Source: Aliivibrio salmonicida LFI1238 (GTDB lineage Bacteria; Pseudomonadota; Gammaproteobacteria; Enterobacterales; Vibrionaceae). From it: a stretch of DNA of 64,000 nucleotides. Shown here piece after piece: positions 1 to 8,865 of the stretch. Under the pieces are notes generated by a model that worked only from the letters and a program-made list of their open reading frames with translations, searched no databases and was not told the DNA's origin. Location of the stretch: the NCBI RefSeq assembly GCF_000196495.1, contig NC_011312.1, positions 1 to 64,000 of the forward strand. The letters run 5' to 3'. Every line of letters begins with the position of its first letter. Position 1 is the first letter of the stretch. The position numbers were made by a program, and so were the translations under genes.

Positions 1-300
1 AAGATCACTTAATATATATAAGATCTCTTATTAGATCTATTATTAGATCTATTATATAGATCGTCGATCTCTGTGGATAAGTGGTAAATGATCAACAAGA
101 TCAATATCTTTGGATCGATCTAAAGATGTTATTTAACGTTGATCTTCGATCGGACTGCTTGTGGGTAAAAAGCTTACTTATCCACAAGGGGGAAGAGGGT
201 AAGATCTTATTCAATGGATAACTATGACTTGATCACTGGATCATAGCCTAGTTATCCACAATAAAGGTTTTGCTTATTTAATAACTTTCACTCATGGATT
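1..300. other. oriC: Chromosomal replication origin (oriC), right part
   Basis: The stretch is AT-rich at its left end with repeated GATC (Dam) sites in AGATCT-containing direct repeats (about 20-60), like the unwinding element of gamma-proteobacterial oriC. DnaA boxes are visible: TGTGGATAA at 72-80 (reverse), the variant TGTGGGTAA at 160-168, and TTATCCACA at 178-186 and 252-260. mioC follows directly, as in Vibrio and Escherichia origins. The window opens inside the origin, so its left part and the mnmG side are not seen. Seen: boxes and GATC clusters; known: mioC-oriC adjacency; inferred: that this is the active chromosome I origin. Confidence 0.9.
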
Positions 301-311
301 GCATCATTTTA

Positions 312-746
312 TTAACATATGTGTTGTTTTAACCACAACTCAGCAGGTTCCTCTGGTATTGGGTTTTGAGTGACATCAATCTCTAATAATGGAAATATTT
401 CTTTTACATTGCGATTATGAAGTACTTTTTGTAATGATTTTCCAGCAGCACAGAAGGTATCGTAGTTAGAATCACCAATAGCGATGATGGCGAACTCGAC
501 ATCTGATAAGTCTTGCGAACCTTCTTCTAACTCTTGAATAAAAGGCTTTATGTTGTCTGGATAATCCCCTGCACCATGTGTTGATACGACCAAAATCCAG
601 AGGCCTTTTGTATCAATTTCAGAGAGAATTGGTTGATTATGAATATCAGTAGCAAAGTCCATTTCTTCTAATAAATCTGCGATATGGTCGCCAACGTATT
701 CAGCAGCACCAAGGGTGCTACCTGTAATAATTGATGCGTTTTTCAT
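312..746 (-). CDS. mioC: MioC, flavodoxin-like protein beside the origin
   Basis: A 144-residue short-chain flavodoxin. The N-terminal loop GSTLGAAEYVG (about residues 9-19) is the FMN phosphate-binding loop, and STHGAGDYPDN (about 55-65) and IGDSNYDTFCAAG (about 91-103) are the flavin-binding loops. MioC binds FMN and in E. coli supports biotin synthase activity in vitro; its transcription runs away from the unwinding region here, towards mnmE. The length matches the family (about 147). It lies immediately beside oriC, the usual position. Confidence 0.93.
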   Translation of the reverse strand: MKNASIITGSTLGAAEYVGDHIADLLEEMDFATDIHNQPILSEIDTKGLWILVVSTHGAGDYPDNIKPFIQELEEGSQDLSDVEFAIIAIGDSNYDTFCAAGKSLQKVLHNRNVKEIFPLLEIDVTQNPIPEEPAELWLKQHIC

Positions 747-810
747 GAATTTTTCCTATAAAAAATGGGCCGTAATAGCTCATTATTGATTGTGTTTATG
801 CTGGAAGGAT

Positions 811-2178
811 TTATTTACCAATACAGAAAGAAGTAAAAATCCGCCCTAATAAGTCATCAGAACTGAATTCACCGGTTATTTCACTAAGGTGTTGTTGAGC
901 GATTCTTAGTTCTTCAGCCAGGATTTCTCCTGCCATATAACCTTCAAGTTGTTGCTGACCGATATCAAGGTGTTCAGATGCTTTTTCTAATGCTTCGAGA
1001 TGACGTCTGCGTGCCATAAAGCCACCTTCTTGATTGCCAGAGAAACCCATGCATTCTTTTAAATGCAATCGCAAAGCATCAACACCTTCACCTGTTTTTG
1101 CTGATAAGCGAATAAGAGTAGGATCGTTAACGTGGCAAATACCAAGATTTTCACCGGTTTGATCGGCTTTATTTCGAATGACTGTCATACCCATATTCTT
1201 AGGCAATCGATCTAGAAATTCAGGCCAGATAACTTTAGGGTCAGTTGCATCTGTTGTTGTGCCATCAACCATAAATAAAACTCGGTCTGCTTGGGCTATT
1301 TCTTGCCACGCGCGTTCTATACCAATACGTTCTACTTCATCTGACGCTTCTCGAAGACCTGCGGTATCAATAATATGCAATGGCATACCATCAATGTGAA
1401 TATGCTCTCTCAAGACATCACGGGTTGTGCCTGCGATATCAGTAACGATAGCGCTGTCTTTGCCTGATAATGCGTTCAGAAGACTCGATTTACCTGCGTT
1501 TGGGCGACCTGCAATAACTACCTTCATGCCTTCACGCATAATGGCTCCTTGATTCGCTTCTTGGCGAACCGCGTTAAGGTTATCAATAATGCCTTGTAAG
1601 TCACCACTCACTTTGCCATCCGCCAGAAAGTCGATTTCTTCTTCTGGGAAATCTATCGCAGCTTCAACGTAGATACGCAGATAAATAAGTGATTCAACTA
1701 AGGTGTTTATTTTTCTAGAGAAAACACCTTGTAATGAATTAAGTGCTGATTTTGCTGCTTCTTCTGAACTTGCATCAATTAAATCGGCAATGGCTTCGGC
1801 TTGGGCTAAATCCATTTTATCGTTCAAAAAAGCTCTTTCTGAGAACTCTCCTGGGCGAGCCGTTCGGATCCCTTCAATTTTTAAGATGCGTTTAATCAAC
1901 ATATCCATAACGACAGGACCGCCATGTCCTTGAAGCTCTAGAACATCTTCACCAGTAAAAGAATGTGGATTAGGAAAATACAGGGCGATGCCTTGATCAA
2001 GTTCTAAACCATTATCATCTTTAAATGGCGTGTACTCAGCGTAACGCGGCTTAAGTGTCTTTCCTACGACTTCTAGGGCGACTTGTTGAGCTTTAGGGCC
2101 TGATACTCGAATGATGCCTACGCCGCCTCGTCCAGGGGCTGTTGCTTGTGCAACGATGGTGTCTGTATGTAATGTCAT
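811..2178 (-). CDS. mnmE: tRNA uridine-5-carboxymethylaminomethyl GTPase MnmE
   Basis: A 455-residue protein, full length for MnmE (TrmE). It has an N-terminal tetrahydrofolate-binding dimerization domain (TIVAQATAPGRGGVGIIRVSG), a helical domain and an inserted G domain with Walker A GRPNAGKSS (about residues 224-232), DTAGLRE and NKAD. It ends FCIGK, the C-terminal catalytic cysteine motif of the family. With MnmG it modifies U34 of several tRNAs, using GTP hydrolysis to drive the reaction. It lies between mioC and yidC as in other Vibrionaceae. No oddities. Confidence 0.96.
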   Translation of the reverse strand: MTLHTDTIVAQATAPGRGGVGIIRVSGPKAQQVALEVVGKTLKPRYAEYTPFKDDNGLELDQGIALYFPNPHSFTGEDVLELQGHGGPVVMDMLIKRILKIEGIRTARPGEFSERAFLNDKMDLAQAEAIADLIDASSEEAAKSALNSLQGVFSRKINTLVESLIYLRIYVEAAIDFPEEEIDFLADGKVSGDLQGIIDNLNAVRQEANQGAIMREGMKVVIAGRPNAGKSSLLNALSGKDSAIVTDIAGTTRDVLREHIHIDGMPLHIIDTAGLREASDEVERIGIERAWQEIAQADRVLFMVDGTTTDATDPKVIWPEFLDRLPKNMGMTVIRNKADQTGENLGICHVNDPTLIRLSAKTGEGVDALRLHLKECMGFSGNQEGGFMARRRHLEALEKASEHLDIGQQQLEGYMAGEILAEELRIAQQHLSEITGEFSSDDLLGRIFTSFCIGK

Positions 2179-2226
2179 GATTATTCTTAATGTCTATTGC
2201 TTGAGCATATTGTAAGCCGATAAAAC

Positions 2227-2253
2227 AAAAAAGGCGACCAATGGCCGCCTTTT
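2227..2253 (-). terminator. Rho-independent terminator after yidC
   Basis: The hairpin GGCGACC-AAT-GGCCGCC is flanked by A-runs and T-runs on both sides, so it can act in both directions. It lies just after the yidC stop codon (2277) and before mnmE. Confidence 0.75.
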
Positions 2254-2276
2254 GTTTATTTCTTTAGAAAGTTAAC

Positions 2277-3902
2277 TTACTTAGAATGTAAGCCTTTTTT
2301 CTCAAGTGCACGATAAATCAGAGTTTGCTGAATTAACGTTACGACGTTTGATACTAACCAGTAAAGAACTAGGCCAGCTGGGAACCATAAGAAGAACACG
2401 GTGAACATAACAGGAATGAATGTCATGATCTTCTGTTGCATTGGATCCGTTACTGTTGTTGGGCTCATTTTCTGGATTAAGAACATACTCGCACCCATTA
2501 ACAATGGCAGGATGTAGTATGGGTCTTGTGCTGATAAATCCGTGATCCAACCAAAGAATGGTGCATGACGAAGTTCAACGGATTCCATTAGTGCCCAATA
2601 TAGCGAAATAAAGATTGGCATTTGAAGAACGATAGGTAAACAACCACCTAGTGGGTTTACTTTTTCTTTCTTATAAAGCTCCATCATTTCTTGGCTCATG
2701 CGTTGACGGTCATCGCCAATGCGTTCACGCATTGCTGCCAACTTAGGTTGAAGCATGCGCATTTTAGCCATTGATGTATATTGTGCTTTCGTTAGCGGGT
2801 ACATTGCACCACGAACGATGAACGTCAGGATCATAATTGCTAGACCCCAGTTTCCAACGATGCTTTGAATGAAAGACAATAGTTTGTGAAGTGGAGAAGC
2901 GATGAACCATAACCAACCGTAATCAACACTTAAATCTAAGTATTTAGCAGTCGCTGCCATTTGTGGTTGAAGTTTTGGACCTGTCCAAAGCGTAGCAGTC
3001 AACGTATCTTCTTGACCTGCAGGAATCGTTACTGAAGGCATACGAACGCCAATGTAACCGTAATCACCAGCAACACGAGTCGTCAGTGTTGCGTCATTAA
3101 CGTTACGAGGGATCCAAGCGGATGCAAAATAATGTTGCAACATACCAGCCCAACCTTGACCATTTGTCATGTCGATAGATAAGTTCTTATCTTCCATGTC
3201 ATCAAAGCTGTATTTTTTATAGCGAGTGTCTTCAGTTGAATAAGCACCACCACGGTACGTAGGCATTGTTAAACTGCCACCGTCATCCAATAAGTTTTGC
3301 TTTAAGTTTGCGTACATTTCTACTGTCGCTGGTGCTGAAGATTGGTTGTTCACCGTATATTCAACATCAATTGCGTAGCTGTCACGCTTAACGATTAGAG
3401 TTTTAGTATAAGTAATACCGTTTTTCTCTAATGTTAAAGGAATGCGTAATTCGTTTTGGCCATCAGCTAAAACGTAATCTGTTTTTTTAGCCGTAAATTG
3501 TGCACGGCCGGTATTTGAATCAATACCTTGAGGACCGATCAAACCACTTTGAGCAATATAGCTATGATCAGCATCATTCTTAAGAAGAACGAATTTTGCT
3601 TTAGAGTCTAATTCAGCATCGTATTTATTAAGAACAGATTCAATAATGTCACCGCCTAATGTATCTACTTTTAAAGTAAGCACATCAGTCGTAATTGTGA
3701 TCAGTTTATCAGACTGAGCTGAATCCACTGGTGCATCACTGTTTGCTGTTGACGAAGTTGGAACATCACCGTTCTTGTGTGTCTGTTGAACGGTACTAAC
3801 TGTAGCTGGTTGCTGCGGATTAGTTTCTACTTGCCATTGTTGGAAAAGTAAAAAAGAAACTAAAGCCAGTGCAAGCAACAGAATATTACGTTGGGTATCC
3901 AT
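2277..3902 (-). CDS. yidC: Membrane protein insertase YidC
   Basis: A 541-residue inner-membrane insertase. The N-terminus (MDTQRNILLLALALVSFLLF) is a transmembrane anchor. It is followed by a large periplasmic beta-supersandwich domain (about 60-325) and the conserved C-terminal Oxa1-like five-helix core (about 340-535) with GGCLPIVLQMPIFISLYWAL and MSPTTVTDPMQQKIM. YidC inserts and folds inner-membrane proteins alone or with Sec. It is part of the rpmH-rnpA-yidD-yidC cluster, with 2 bp between yidD and yidC. Length and order are normal for Vibrionaceae. Confidence 0.97.
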   Translation of the reverse strand: MDTQRNILLLALALVSFLLFQQWQVETNPQQPATVSTVQQTHKNGDVPTSSTANSDAPVDSAQSDKLITITTDVLTLKVDTLGGDIIESVLNKYDAELDSKAKFVLLKNDADHSYIAQSGLIGPQGIDSNTGRAQFTAKKTDYVLADGQNELRIPLTLEKNGITYTKTLIVKRDSYAIDVEYTVNNQSSAPATVEMYANLKQNLLDDGGSLTMPTYRGGAYSTEDTRYKKYSFDDMEDKNLSIDMTNGQGWAGMLQHYFASAWIPRNVNDATLTTRVAGDYGYIGVRMPSVTIPAGQEDTLTATLWTGPKLQPQMAATAKYLDLSVDYGWLWFIASPLHKLLSFIQSIVGNWGLAIMILTFIVRGAMYPLTKAQYTSMAKMRMLQPKLAAMRERIGDDRQRMSQEMMELYKKEKVNPLGGCLPIVLQMPIFISLYWALMESVELRHAPFFGWITDLSAQDPYYILPLLMGASMFLIQKMSPTTVTDPMQQKIMTFIPVMFTVFFLWFPAGLVLYWLVSNVVTLIQQTLIYRALEKKGLHSK

Positions 3903-3904
3903 CG

Positions 3905-4162
3905 TTATTGTTCTCTGTCTTTATGCTGCTTGGGTGGGACGGGGTCATAGCCCCCATCATTCAAAGGATGACATTTTAATAGACGTTTGCCAGTTAGCCA
4001 ACACCCTTTTACTAAACCGTGTGACTTTAGTGCGTCAATTGCATAATGTGAACACGTTGGAGTAAATCGACAGCGAGGTCCAATCATTGGACTGATGACG
4101 AGTTGATAAAAACGGATAAGACCGATTGCTATCCACGAGAAGGGCGAGACAGGCGATGCCAT
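3905..4162 (-). CDS. yidD: Membrane insertion efficiency factor YidD
   Basis: An 85-residue YidD/Hcp (UPF0161) protein. The family signature CRFTPTCSHYAIDAL (about 31-45) and the later LLKCHPLNDGGYDPVP are present, and an amphipathic N-terminal segment (IGLIRFYQLVISP) fits membrane association. It overlaps the 3' end of rnpA by 34 nt and abuts yidC, implying translational coupling. It is thought to assist YidC-dependent membrane insertion. Confidence 0.95.
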   Translation of the reverse strand: MASPVSPFSWIAIGLIRFYQLVISPMIGPRCRFTPTCSHYAIDALKSHGLVKGCWLTGKRLLKCHPLNDGGYDPVPPKQHKDREQ

Positions 4163-4482
4163 AATTTATCTAATAGCTTGTTAAAGTCTTCGTTACTCAA
4201 TTCTTGAGCACTCTTTTTAGCGATAACCACAAAGTCTTTCGCAGGTAAGGAATGTTGCTTATTGCGGAAACTTTCACGAGTTATACGTTTAAACTTATTG
4301 CGACCAACAGCAGTTTTAATTTGCTTCTTAGGAACAGCAAGACCTAAACGAGGGTGTGATAGTGAATTTTCTCTGGCAAGAATGGTGAAGTGAGGTGAGC
4401 CGGCTCGGTGAGCTTGCTTGAAAACTGATTTGTAATCTTCGGGAGTTAACAAGCGTAACTCCCGAGAGAAGTCGTAATTCAT
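4129..4482 (-). CDS. rnpA: Ribonuclease P protein component
   Basis: The chosen start (ATG at 4482) gives 117 residues beginning MNYDFSRELRLLTPEDYKSV, the usual length and N-terminus; the longer upstream frame overlaps rpmH and has no support. The RNR motif region appears as AVGRNKFKRITRESFR. RnpA binds RNase P RNA and positions precursor tRNA for 5' maturation. It is 16 bp downstream of rpmH and overlaps yidD, the classic arrangement. Confidence 0.95.
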   Translation of the reverse strand: MNYDFSRELRLLTPEDYKSVFKQAHRAGSPHFTILARENSLSHPRLGLAVPKKQIKTAVGRNKFKRITRESFRNKQHSLPAKDFVVIAKKSAQELSNEDFNKLLDKLWHRLSRPSRG

Positions 4483-4498
4483 CAAAATAATCTGGTGA

Positions 4499-4633
4499 TT
4501 ACTTAGATAGACGCTTACGGCCTTTAGCACGACGAGCGTTAATTGTGTTACGACCGTTCTTAGTTGCCATGCGAGCACGGAAACCGTGAGAACGTTTACG
4601 TTTAAGAACTGAAGGTTGGAAAGTGCGTTTCAT
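4499..4633 (-). CDS. rpmH: 50S ribosomal protein L34
   Basis: A short 44-residue, very basic protein read on the minus strand from ATG at 4633 (MKRTFQPSVLKRKRTHGFRA) to a stop at 4499. It matches L34 in length and sequence, including the GRNTINARRAKGRKRLSK tail. It is the first gene of the rpmH-rnpA-yidD-yidC cluster. Upstream, at about 4702-4722, an AGAGGCG/CGCCTCT hairpin lies in the leader region. Confidence 0.97.
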   Translation of the reverse strand: MKRTFQPSVLKRKRSHGFRARMATKNGRNTINARRAKGRKRLSK

Positions 4634-4819
4634 TGGTATTACCTTATTACTGATCAGTAGTTTTTAGGTTTAATTTAAACCCGGCGTGGGACGTACATTC
4701 CGACGCCTCTCAACAAAGAGGCGGAATTGTAATCATTGGCAGAAAAATAGTCAATAAGAGGTTCCACGTATTTTCCGGACGGTGAATTATACTTTTTGTG
4801 AGCGAGAGCGCAAGGATCT

Positions 4820-5557
4820 TTATGCGATCCCAACTTGGTTTAAGAATTTCTTTAATTTCAGATCCTGTGGATAACCAAAAATCTGCTCTGGTGTTCCTTG
4901 TTCTACGATCTTTCCATCGGCCATATAGATAACACGATCAGCCACTTCTTTGGCAAATTGCATTTCATGCGTAACGACCAACATCGTTTGATGTTGGGTA
5001 GCCAGTTTTTTCATCAATGTCAGAACCTCATTTACCCATTCAGGATCGAGTGCTGACGTGGGTTCATCAAACAATAGCAACTCTGTTTCTAATGCCATTG
5101 CTCTACCAATACCAACACGTTGTTGTTGTCCTCCAGAGAGGGCTGCAGGGTAGCTATCCCCTTTGTCTCCGAGTCCAATATCATCTAAGATTTGTTGTGA
5201 TCGTTTTAATGCGTCGGCTTTATTCCACTTGTGGACAGTTATTAAGCCTTCTGCAATGTTTTGCCTTGCCGTTAAGTGGGCGAAAAGGGCGTAGTTTTGA
5301 AAGATAAACCCTGTTTTTCGTCGTAATGCGAGTACTTCTGTTTTGGTATATTTTTCTGTATTAACACTGACATCATCGATTGTTATGGTGCCTTGGTCTG
5401 CGGTTTCAAGAAAATTGATGCATCTGAGCAGCGTTGATTTACCGGTTCCACTCGATCCTATAATCGCAATTATCTCTCCTTTATTAATCGTTAAATCGAT
5501 GCCAGAGAGGACTTCTGTGGTTCCAAAGCTTTTATGTAGATTGGTTATTTTTATCAT
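4820..5557 (-). CDS. Polar amino acid ABC transporter, ATP-binding subunit
   Basis: A 245-residue ABC ATPase with Walker A GSSGTGKST (34-42), signature LSGGQQQRVGIGRAM (about 140-154), Walker B LLLFDEPTSALDPE and the H-loop VTHEM. The closest family style is the HisP/GlnQ/TcyN type that energises uptake of amino acids such as cystine, arginine or glutamine; the substrate cannot be told from sequence. It overlaps the permease gene by 4 bp. Vibrio genomes carry this transporter between rpmH and dnaA. Confidence 0.92.
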   Translation of the reverse strand: MIKITNLHKSFGTTEVLSGIDLTINKGEIIAIIGSSGTGKSTLLRCINFLETADQGTITIDDVSVNTEKYTKTEVLALRRKTGFIFQNYALFAHLTARQNIAEGLITVHKWNKADALKRSQQILDDIGLGDKGDSYPAALSGGQQQRVGIGRAMALETELLLFDEPTSALDPEWVNEVLTLMKKLATQHQTMLVVTHEMQFAKEVADRVIYMADGKIVEQGTPEQIFGYPQDLKLKKFLNQVGIA

Positions 5558-6225
5558 CGTACATAGGCCTTATTTAATTTTTTTTCAGCCCAAGTTTGGA
5601 CTTGAGTAAGAATAATGACGACACCCCAATAGATAAGAGCAACCGCTAAAAACGCCTCAAAAAATTTAAAACTGGAAGAGGCTTCCATCTGTGCTTTTGC
5701 CATAATCTCAGAAACACCGAGTGTAAAAGCTAATGACGTCGATTTAATCATATCAATGAAATAATTCATTAAAGAAGGTAACGCAATTCGTGTGGCTTGA
5801 GGAAGAATGATTCGGCGCATCGCTTGAGAGGTTGTCATTCCTATCGAAAGACTGGCTTCCATTTGACTGCGATCAACACCGATAATTGCGGCACGAATAC
5901 TTTCTGCCATATAGGCAGCAAAATGAAGTGTTAAGCCTATGACAGCAGCACTAAATGCATCTAAGCCAACAAAAATAGGAAAGACTTGAGGAAGCCCATA
6001 ATAAAGAAGAAACAATTGCACCAATAAAGGCGTACCTCGAAAGAAACTGATGTAAAGTTGGCTGAGTTGATCAAGTACAGGGACTTTAAATACTCTTAGG
6101 TTAGCTAGCACTAACGCGAGCGCTAAGGCAAAGAATAACCCCCATACTGCCATTTCGAGTGTCGTACCTAAGTATTTAAATAGTATAGGTAAGAGCTCAA
6201 TCATATACGCAAAATCAAATCCCAT
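5554..6225 (-). CDS. Polar amino acid ABC transporter, permease subunit
   Basis: A 223-residue inner-membrane protein of the His/Glu/Gln/Arg permease family with about five transmembrane helices. The N-terminus carries the family pattern FKYLGTTLEMAVWGLFFALAL and FFRGTPLLVQLFLLYYGLP; the cytoplasmic EAA loop is seen as EASLSIGMTTSQAMRRIILP (about 142-161). It is co-transcribed with the ATPase gene (4 bp overlap). The single permease probably forms a homodimer. Confidence 0.92.
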   Translation of the reverse strand: MGFDFAYMIELLPILFKYLGTTLEMAVWGLFFALALALVLANLRVFKVPVLDQLSQLYISFFRGTPLLVQLFLLYYGLPQVFPIFVGLDAFSAAVIGLTLHFAAYMAESIRAAIIGVDRSQMEASLSIGMTTSQAMRRIILPQATRIALPSLMNYFIDMIKSTSLAFTLGVSEIMAKAQMEASSSFKFFEAFLAVALIYWGVVIILTQVQTWAEKKLNKAYVR

Positions 6226-6299
6226 GATGCTCTCTATTATTGGTTTAAAGAAAAGTGCGGTAGATAGTGTCAGCTATATAAATCAGATAAGCAATAAAC

Positions 6300-6336
6300 A
6301 CAAAACCCACTAAAGGGTAATGATAGTGGGTTTTGT
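6300..6336 (-). terminator. Strong hairpin between binding-protein and permease genes
   Basis: A perfect 13-bp stem (ACAAAACCCACTA with TAGTGGGTTTTGT) and an 11-nt loop lie between the end of the binding-protein gene and the permease start. In such operons a partial terminator or mRNA-stabilising hairpin here makes the binding protein more abundant than the membrane parts. That role is inferred. Confidence 0.8.
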
Positions 6337-6379
6337 GTCATTTTTATCGAAGTGAATACTCACTTTTATATTACTGCGG

Positions 6380-7132
6380 TTATTTTGTTACGTCTGCATC
6401 AAACCATTTTTGAGATATTTCAGCCAAGGTACCGTCAGTACGCATTTCTGACAGGGCTTTATTTACTTCTTGTTGAAGTTTTTGGCCTTTTTCATTTTTT
6501 ACAAACGGCCAAGCGTTTTCAATGGTTTCAAAAGGTTCGCCAGCAAGTTGTAGCGGCAAACCTGATTTTTTAATCAATTGTGCAGCAGAAAGACGATCCA
6601 TTACAAACGCATCCGAGCGGCCTAAAGCGACATCGTGTTCAATGCCTGTATCGTAGGTTTTAATATCAATTTGATTCGATTTGTCGTTATCTCGCAACAG
6701 TTTCTCAAAGTTAGACCCTAAATCTACGGCAACGGTTTTACCAGCTAGGTCTTCAATGCCTTTAATGCTTTCATTGCCTTTACGTACGGTAATTTGAGCG
6801 CCGTCGACAACATAAGGGTCAGCAAATAGATATTTTGCTTCACGTGCTTCTGTTTTTGTTATTTGATTTGAAATGGTATCAATTCGACCGGTTTCTAATA
6901 AACCAAATAAGCCAGAGAAGCTCGCTGTTACATATTCTATTTTATAGTCATTACGACGACCAATTTCATCCCATAAATCCACTTCAAACCCTTGCAGTTT
7001 GTCCAACTTAACAAAGGTAAATGGGAAATAGCGACCAGACATCCCAACTTTAACTTCAGTGGCGGCTTGAGCAAATTGAGTTGCCGCTAAAGTGAGTGCT
7101 AAACCGGTTAGAATTTGTTTTGTCCATTTCAT
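6380..7132 (-). CDS. Polar amino acid ABC transporter, periplasmic binding protein
   Basis: A 250-residue solute-binding protein of family 3. A clear signal peptide (MKWTKQILTGLALTLAATQF, cleavage near AQA-A at about 24) is followed by the SBP_bac_3 fold, with FPFTF, LQGFEVDLWDEIGRR and GRIDTISNQITKTEAR. It captures an amino acid in the periplasm for the downstream permease and ATPase. It is the first gene of the three-gene operon; its promoter lies in the AT-rich 7133-7250 stretch. Confidence 0.92.
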   Translation of the reverse strand: MKWTKQILTGLALTLAATQFAQAATEVKVGMSGRYFPFTFVKLDKLQGFEVDLWDEIGRRNDYKIEYVTASFSGLFGLLETGRIDTISNQITKTEAREAKYLFADPYVVDGAQITVRKGNESIKGIEDLAGKTVAVDLGSNFEKLLRDNDKSNQIDIKTYDTGIEHDVALGRSDAFVMDRLSAAQLIKKSGLPLQLAGEPFETIENAWPFVKNEKGQKLQQEVNKALSEMRTDGTLAEISQKWFDADVTK

Positions 7133-7254
7133 AATGATATCTCGTTATCGACTGTGATATGCATGATACGTTTTTTGCGAGTGAGCTCTAAATACCCTAT
7201 GGTTATTTTTAATAACTAAATAATCATTTAAGTCATTTTTTAACCGCCTGTTGA

Positions 7255-7426
7255 TGGTTTTGGGTATAAGTAAGGTAAAAAGTGTGTCGATCTAGGTAAA
7301 AAAGCGTGATCAGTGTGAATAACTTCGATCTTATTCACTGGATCTTCGATCTAACACTGGCACTCTAGTTATCCACAGTATAAAATTAACGACCTTTTAC
7401 AATTAATATAATGAGTGGGGTTGTCC
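7255..7426 (+). promoter_or_regulatory. dnaA control region with DnaA box
   Basis: A perfect DnaA box TTATCCACA lies at 7369-7377, and weaker variants such as TTATTCACT (7331-7339) sit among GATC sites. The layout (GATCTTATTCA, GGATC, then a DnaA box after CTAGTTATCCACA) resembles positions 200-260 of oriC in this window. This fits DnaA autoregulation of its own promoter, as known for dnaA genes. Promoter hexamers were not assigned with confidence. Confidence 0.7.
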
Positions 7427-8833
7427 GTGTCTTCATCGCTTTGGCTGCAGTGTTTACAGCGCCTTCAAGAAGAATTACCTTCCGCAGAATTTAGTATGTG
7501 GGTTAGACCCCTACAAGCTGAATTAAATGACAATACCCTTACGCTATTTGCCCCAAATCGATTTGTTCTCGATTGGGTTCGTGATAAATACTTAAATAGC
7601 ATTAACTCGTTATTAAATGAGTTCTGTGGTGGTGATATACCTACTTTACGTTTTGAAGTGGGAAGTAAACCTATATCTGCACCACCTCGCCCACAAAGAA
7701 CGGCGGCTGATGTCGCTGCTGCAACGTCGGCTCCTGCACAAATGCAAGCAAGACAATCATTGCATAAACCATGGGAATCAAGAGGACCAGAGCCTGTTGA
7801 TGATCTAAATCACCGCTCAAATGTGAACCCTAAACACAAATTTACTAACTTCGTAGAAGGTAAATCAAACCAACTTGGTTTGGCTGCTGCTCGTCAGGTT
7901 TCTGATAATCCAGGAACGGCTTATAATCCATTGTTTTTATATGGCGGCACTGGTTTAGGTAAGACGCATTTATTGCAAGCGGTTGGTAATGCCATTCTTG
8001 AACGTAAACCAAACGCAAAAGTGGTTTACATGCACTCAGAACGTTTTGTGCAAGATATGGTTAAAGCATTGCAAAATAACGCGATCGAAGAATTTAAATG
8101 TTATTACCGTAGTGTTGATGCCTTATTGATCGATGATATTCAATTCTTTGCTAATAAAGAGCGTTCTCAAGAAGAGTTCTTCCATACGTTTAATGCGCTA
8201 TTGGAAGGCAATCAACAAATTATCCTAACGTCAGATCGATACCCTAAAGAGATTAATGGCGTAGAAGACCGTCTAAAGTCTCGTTTTGGTTGGGGTCTTA
8301 CGGTTGCGATTGAACCACCAGAATTAGAAACCCGTGTTGCTATCTTGATGAAGAAAGCAGAAGATCATCAGATTCACTTAGCGGATGAAGTTGCTTTCTT
8401 TATTGCGAAGCGTTTACGTTCGAATGTACGTGAACTGGAAGGCGCCTTGAACCGTGTCGTTGCTAATGCTAACTTCACTGGTCGTGCGATTACGATTGAT
8501 TTTGTTCGTGAAGCGTTGCGAGATTTATTAGCCTTGCAAGAAAAGCTAGTGACAATAGATAATATTCAAAAGACAGTCGCTGAATACTATAAAATTAAAA
8601 TGGCTGATTTATTGTCTAAACGCCGTTCTCGTTCAGTTGCTCGTCCACGTCAACTAGCGATGGCGTTATCAAAAGAACTAACGAACCACAGTTTACCTGA
8701 GATTGGTGATGCATTTGGTGGCAGAGACCATACGACAGTGCTTCACGCTTGTCGTAAAATCGCTCAGTTACGCGAAGAAAGCCATGATATTAAAGAAGAT
8801 TACTCAAATCTGATCAGAACATTATCATCGTAA
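7427..8833 (+). CDS. dnaA: Chromosomal replication initiator DnaA
   Basis: The start is taken as GTG at 7427, giving (M)SSSLWLQCLQRLQEELP, which matches Vibrio DnaA N-termini; GTGGGG six bases upstream serves as ribosome-binding site. Longer starts at 7415 or 7421 are possible. Domain III carries Walker A GGTGLGKTHLL and Walker B LLIDDIQFF; domain IV ends with the DnaA-box-binding signature GGRDHTTVLHACRKI. The length of about 468 residues is normal. DnaA binds the boxes in oriC and opens the origin. It is the first gene of dnaA-dnaN-recF-gyrB. Confidence 0.98.
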   Translation: MSSSLWLQCLQRLQEELPSAEFSMWVRPLQAELNDNTLTLFAPNRFVLDWVRDKYLNSINSLLNEFCGGDIPTLRFEVGSKPISAPPRPQRTAADVAAATSAPAQMQARQSLHKPWESRGPEPVDDLNHRSNVNPKHKFTNFVEGKSNQLGLAAARQVSDNPGTAYNPLFLYGGTGLGKTHLLQAVGNAILERKPNAKVVYMHSERFVQDMVKALQNNAIEEFKCYYRSVDALLIDDIQFFANKERSQEEFFHTFNALLEGNQQIILTSDRYPKEINGVEDRLKSRFGWGLTVAIEPPELETRVAILMKKAEDHQIHLADEVAFFIAKRLRSNVRELEGALNRVVANANFTGRAITIDFVREALRDLLALQEKLVTIDNIQKTVAEYYKIKMADLLSKRRSRSVARPRQLAMALSKELTNHSLPEIGDAFGGRDHTTVLHACRKIAQLREESHDIKEDYSNLIRTLSS

Positions 8834-8865
8834 GCTATTTATCTACTTTTATATAAACGAGTATT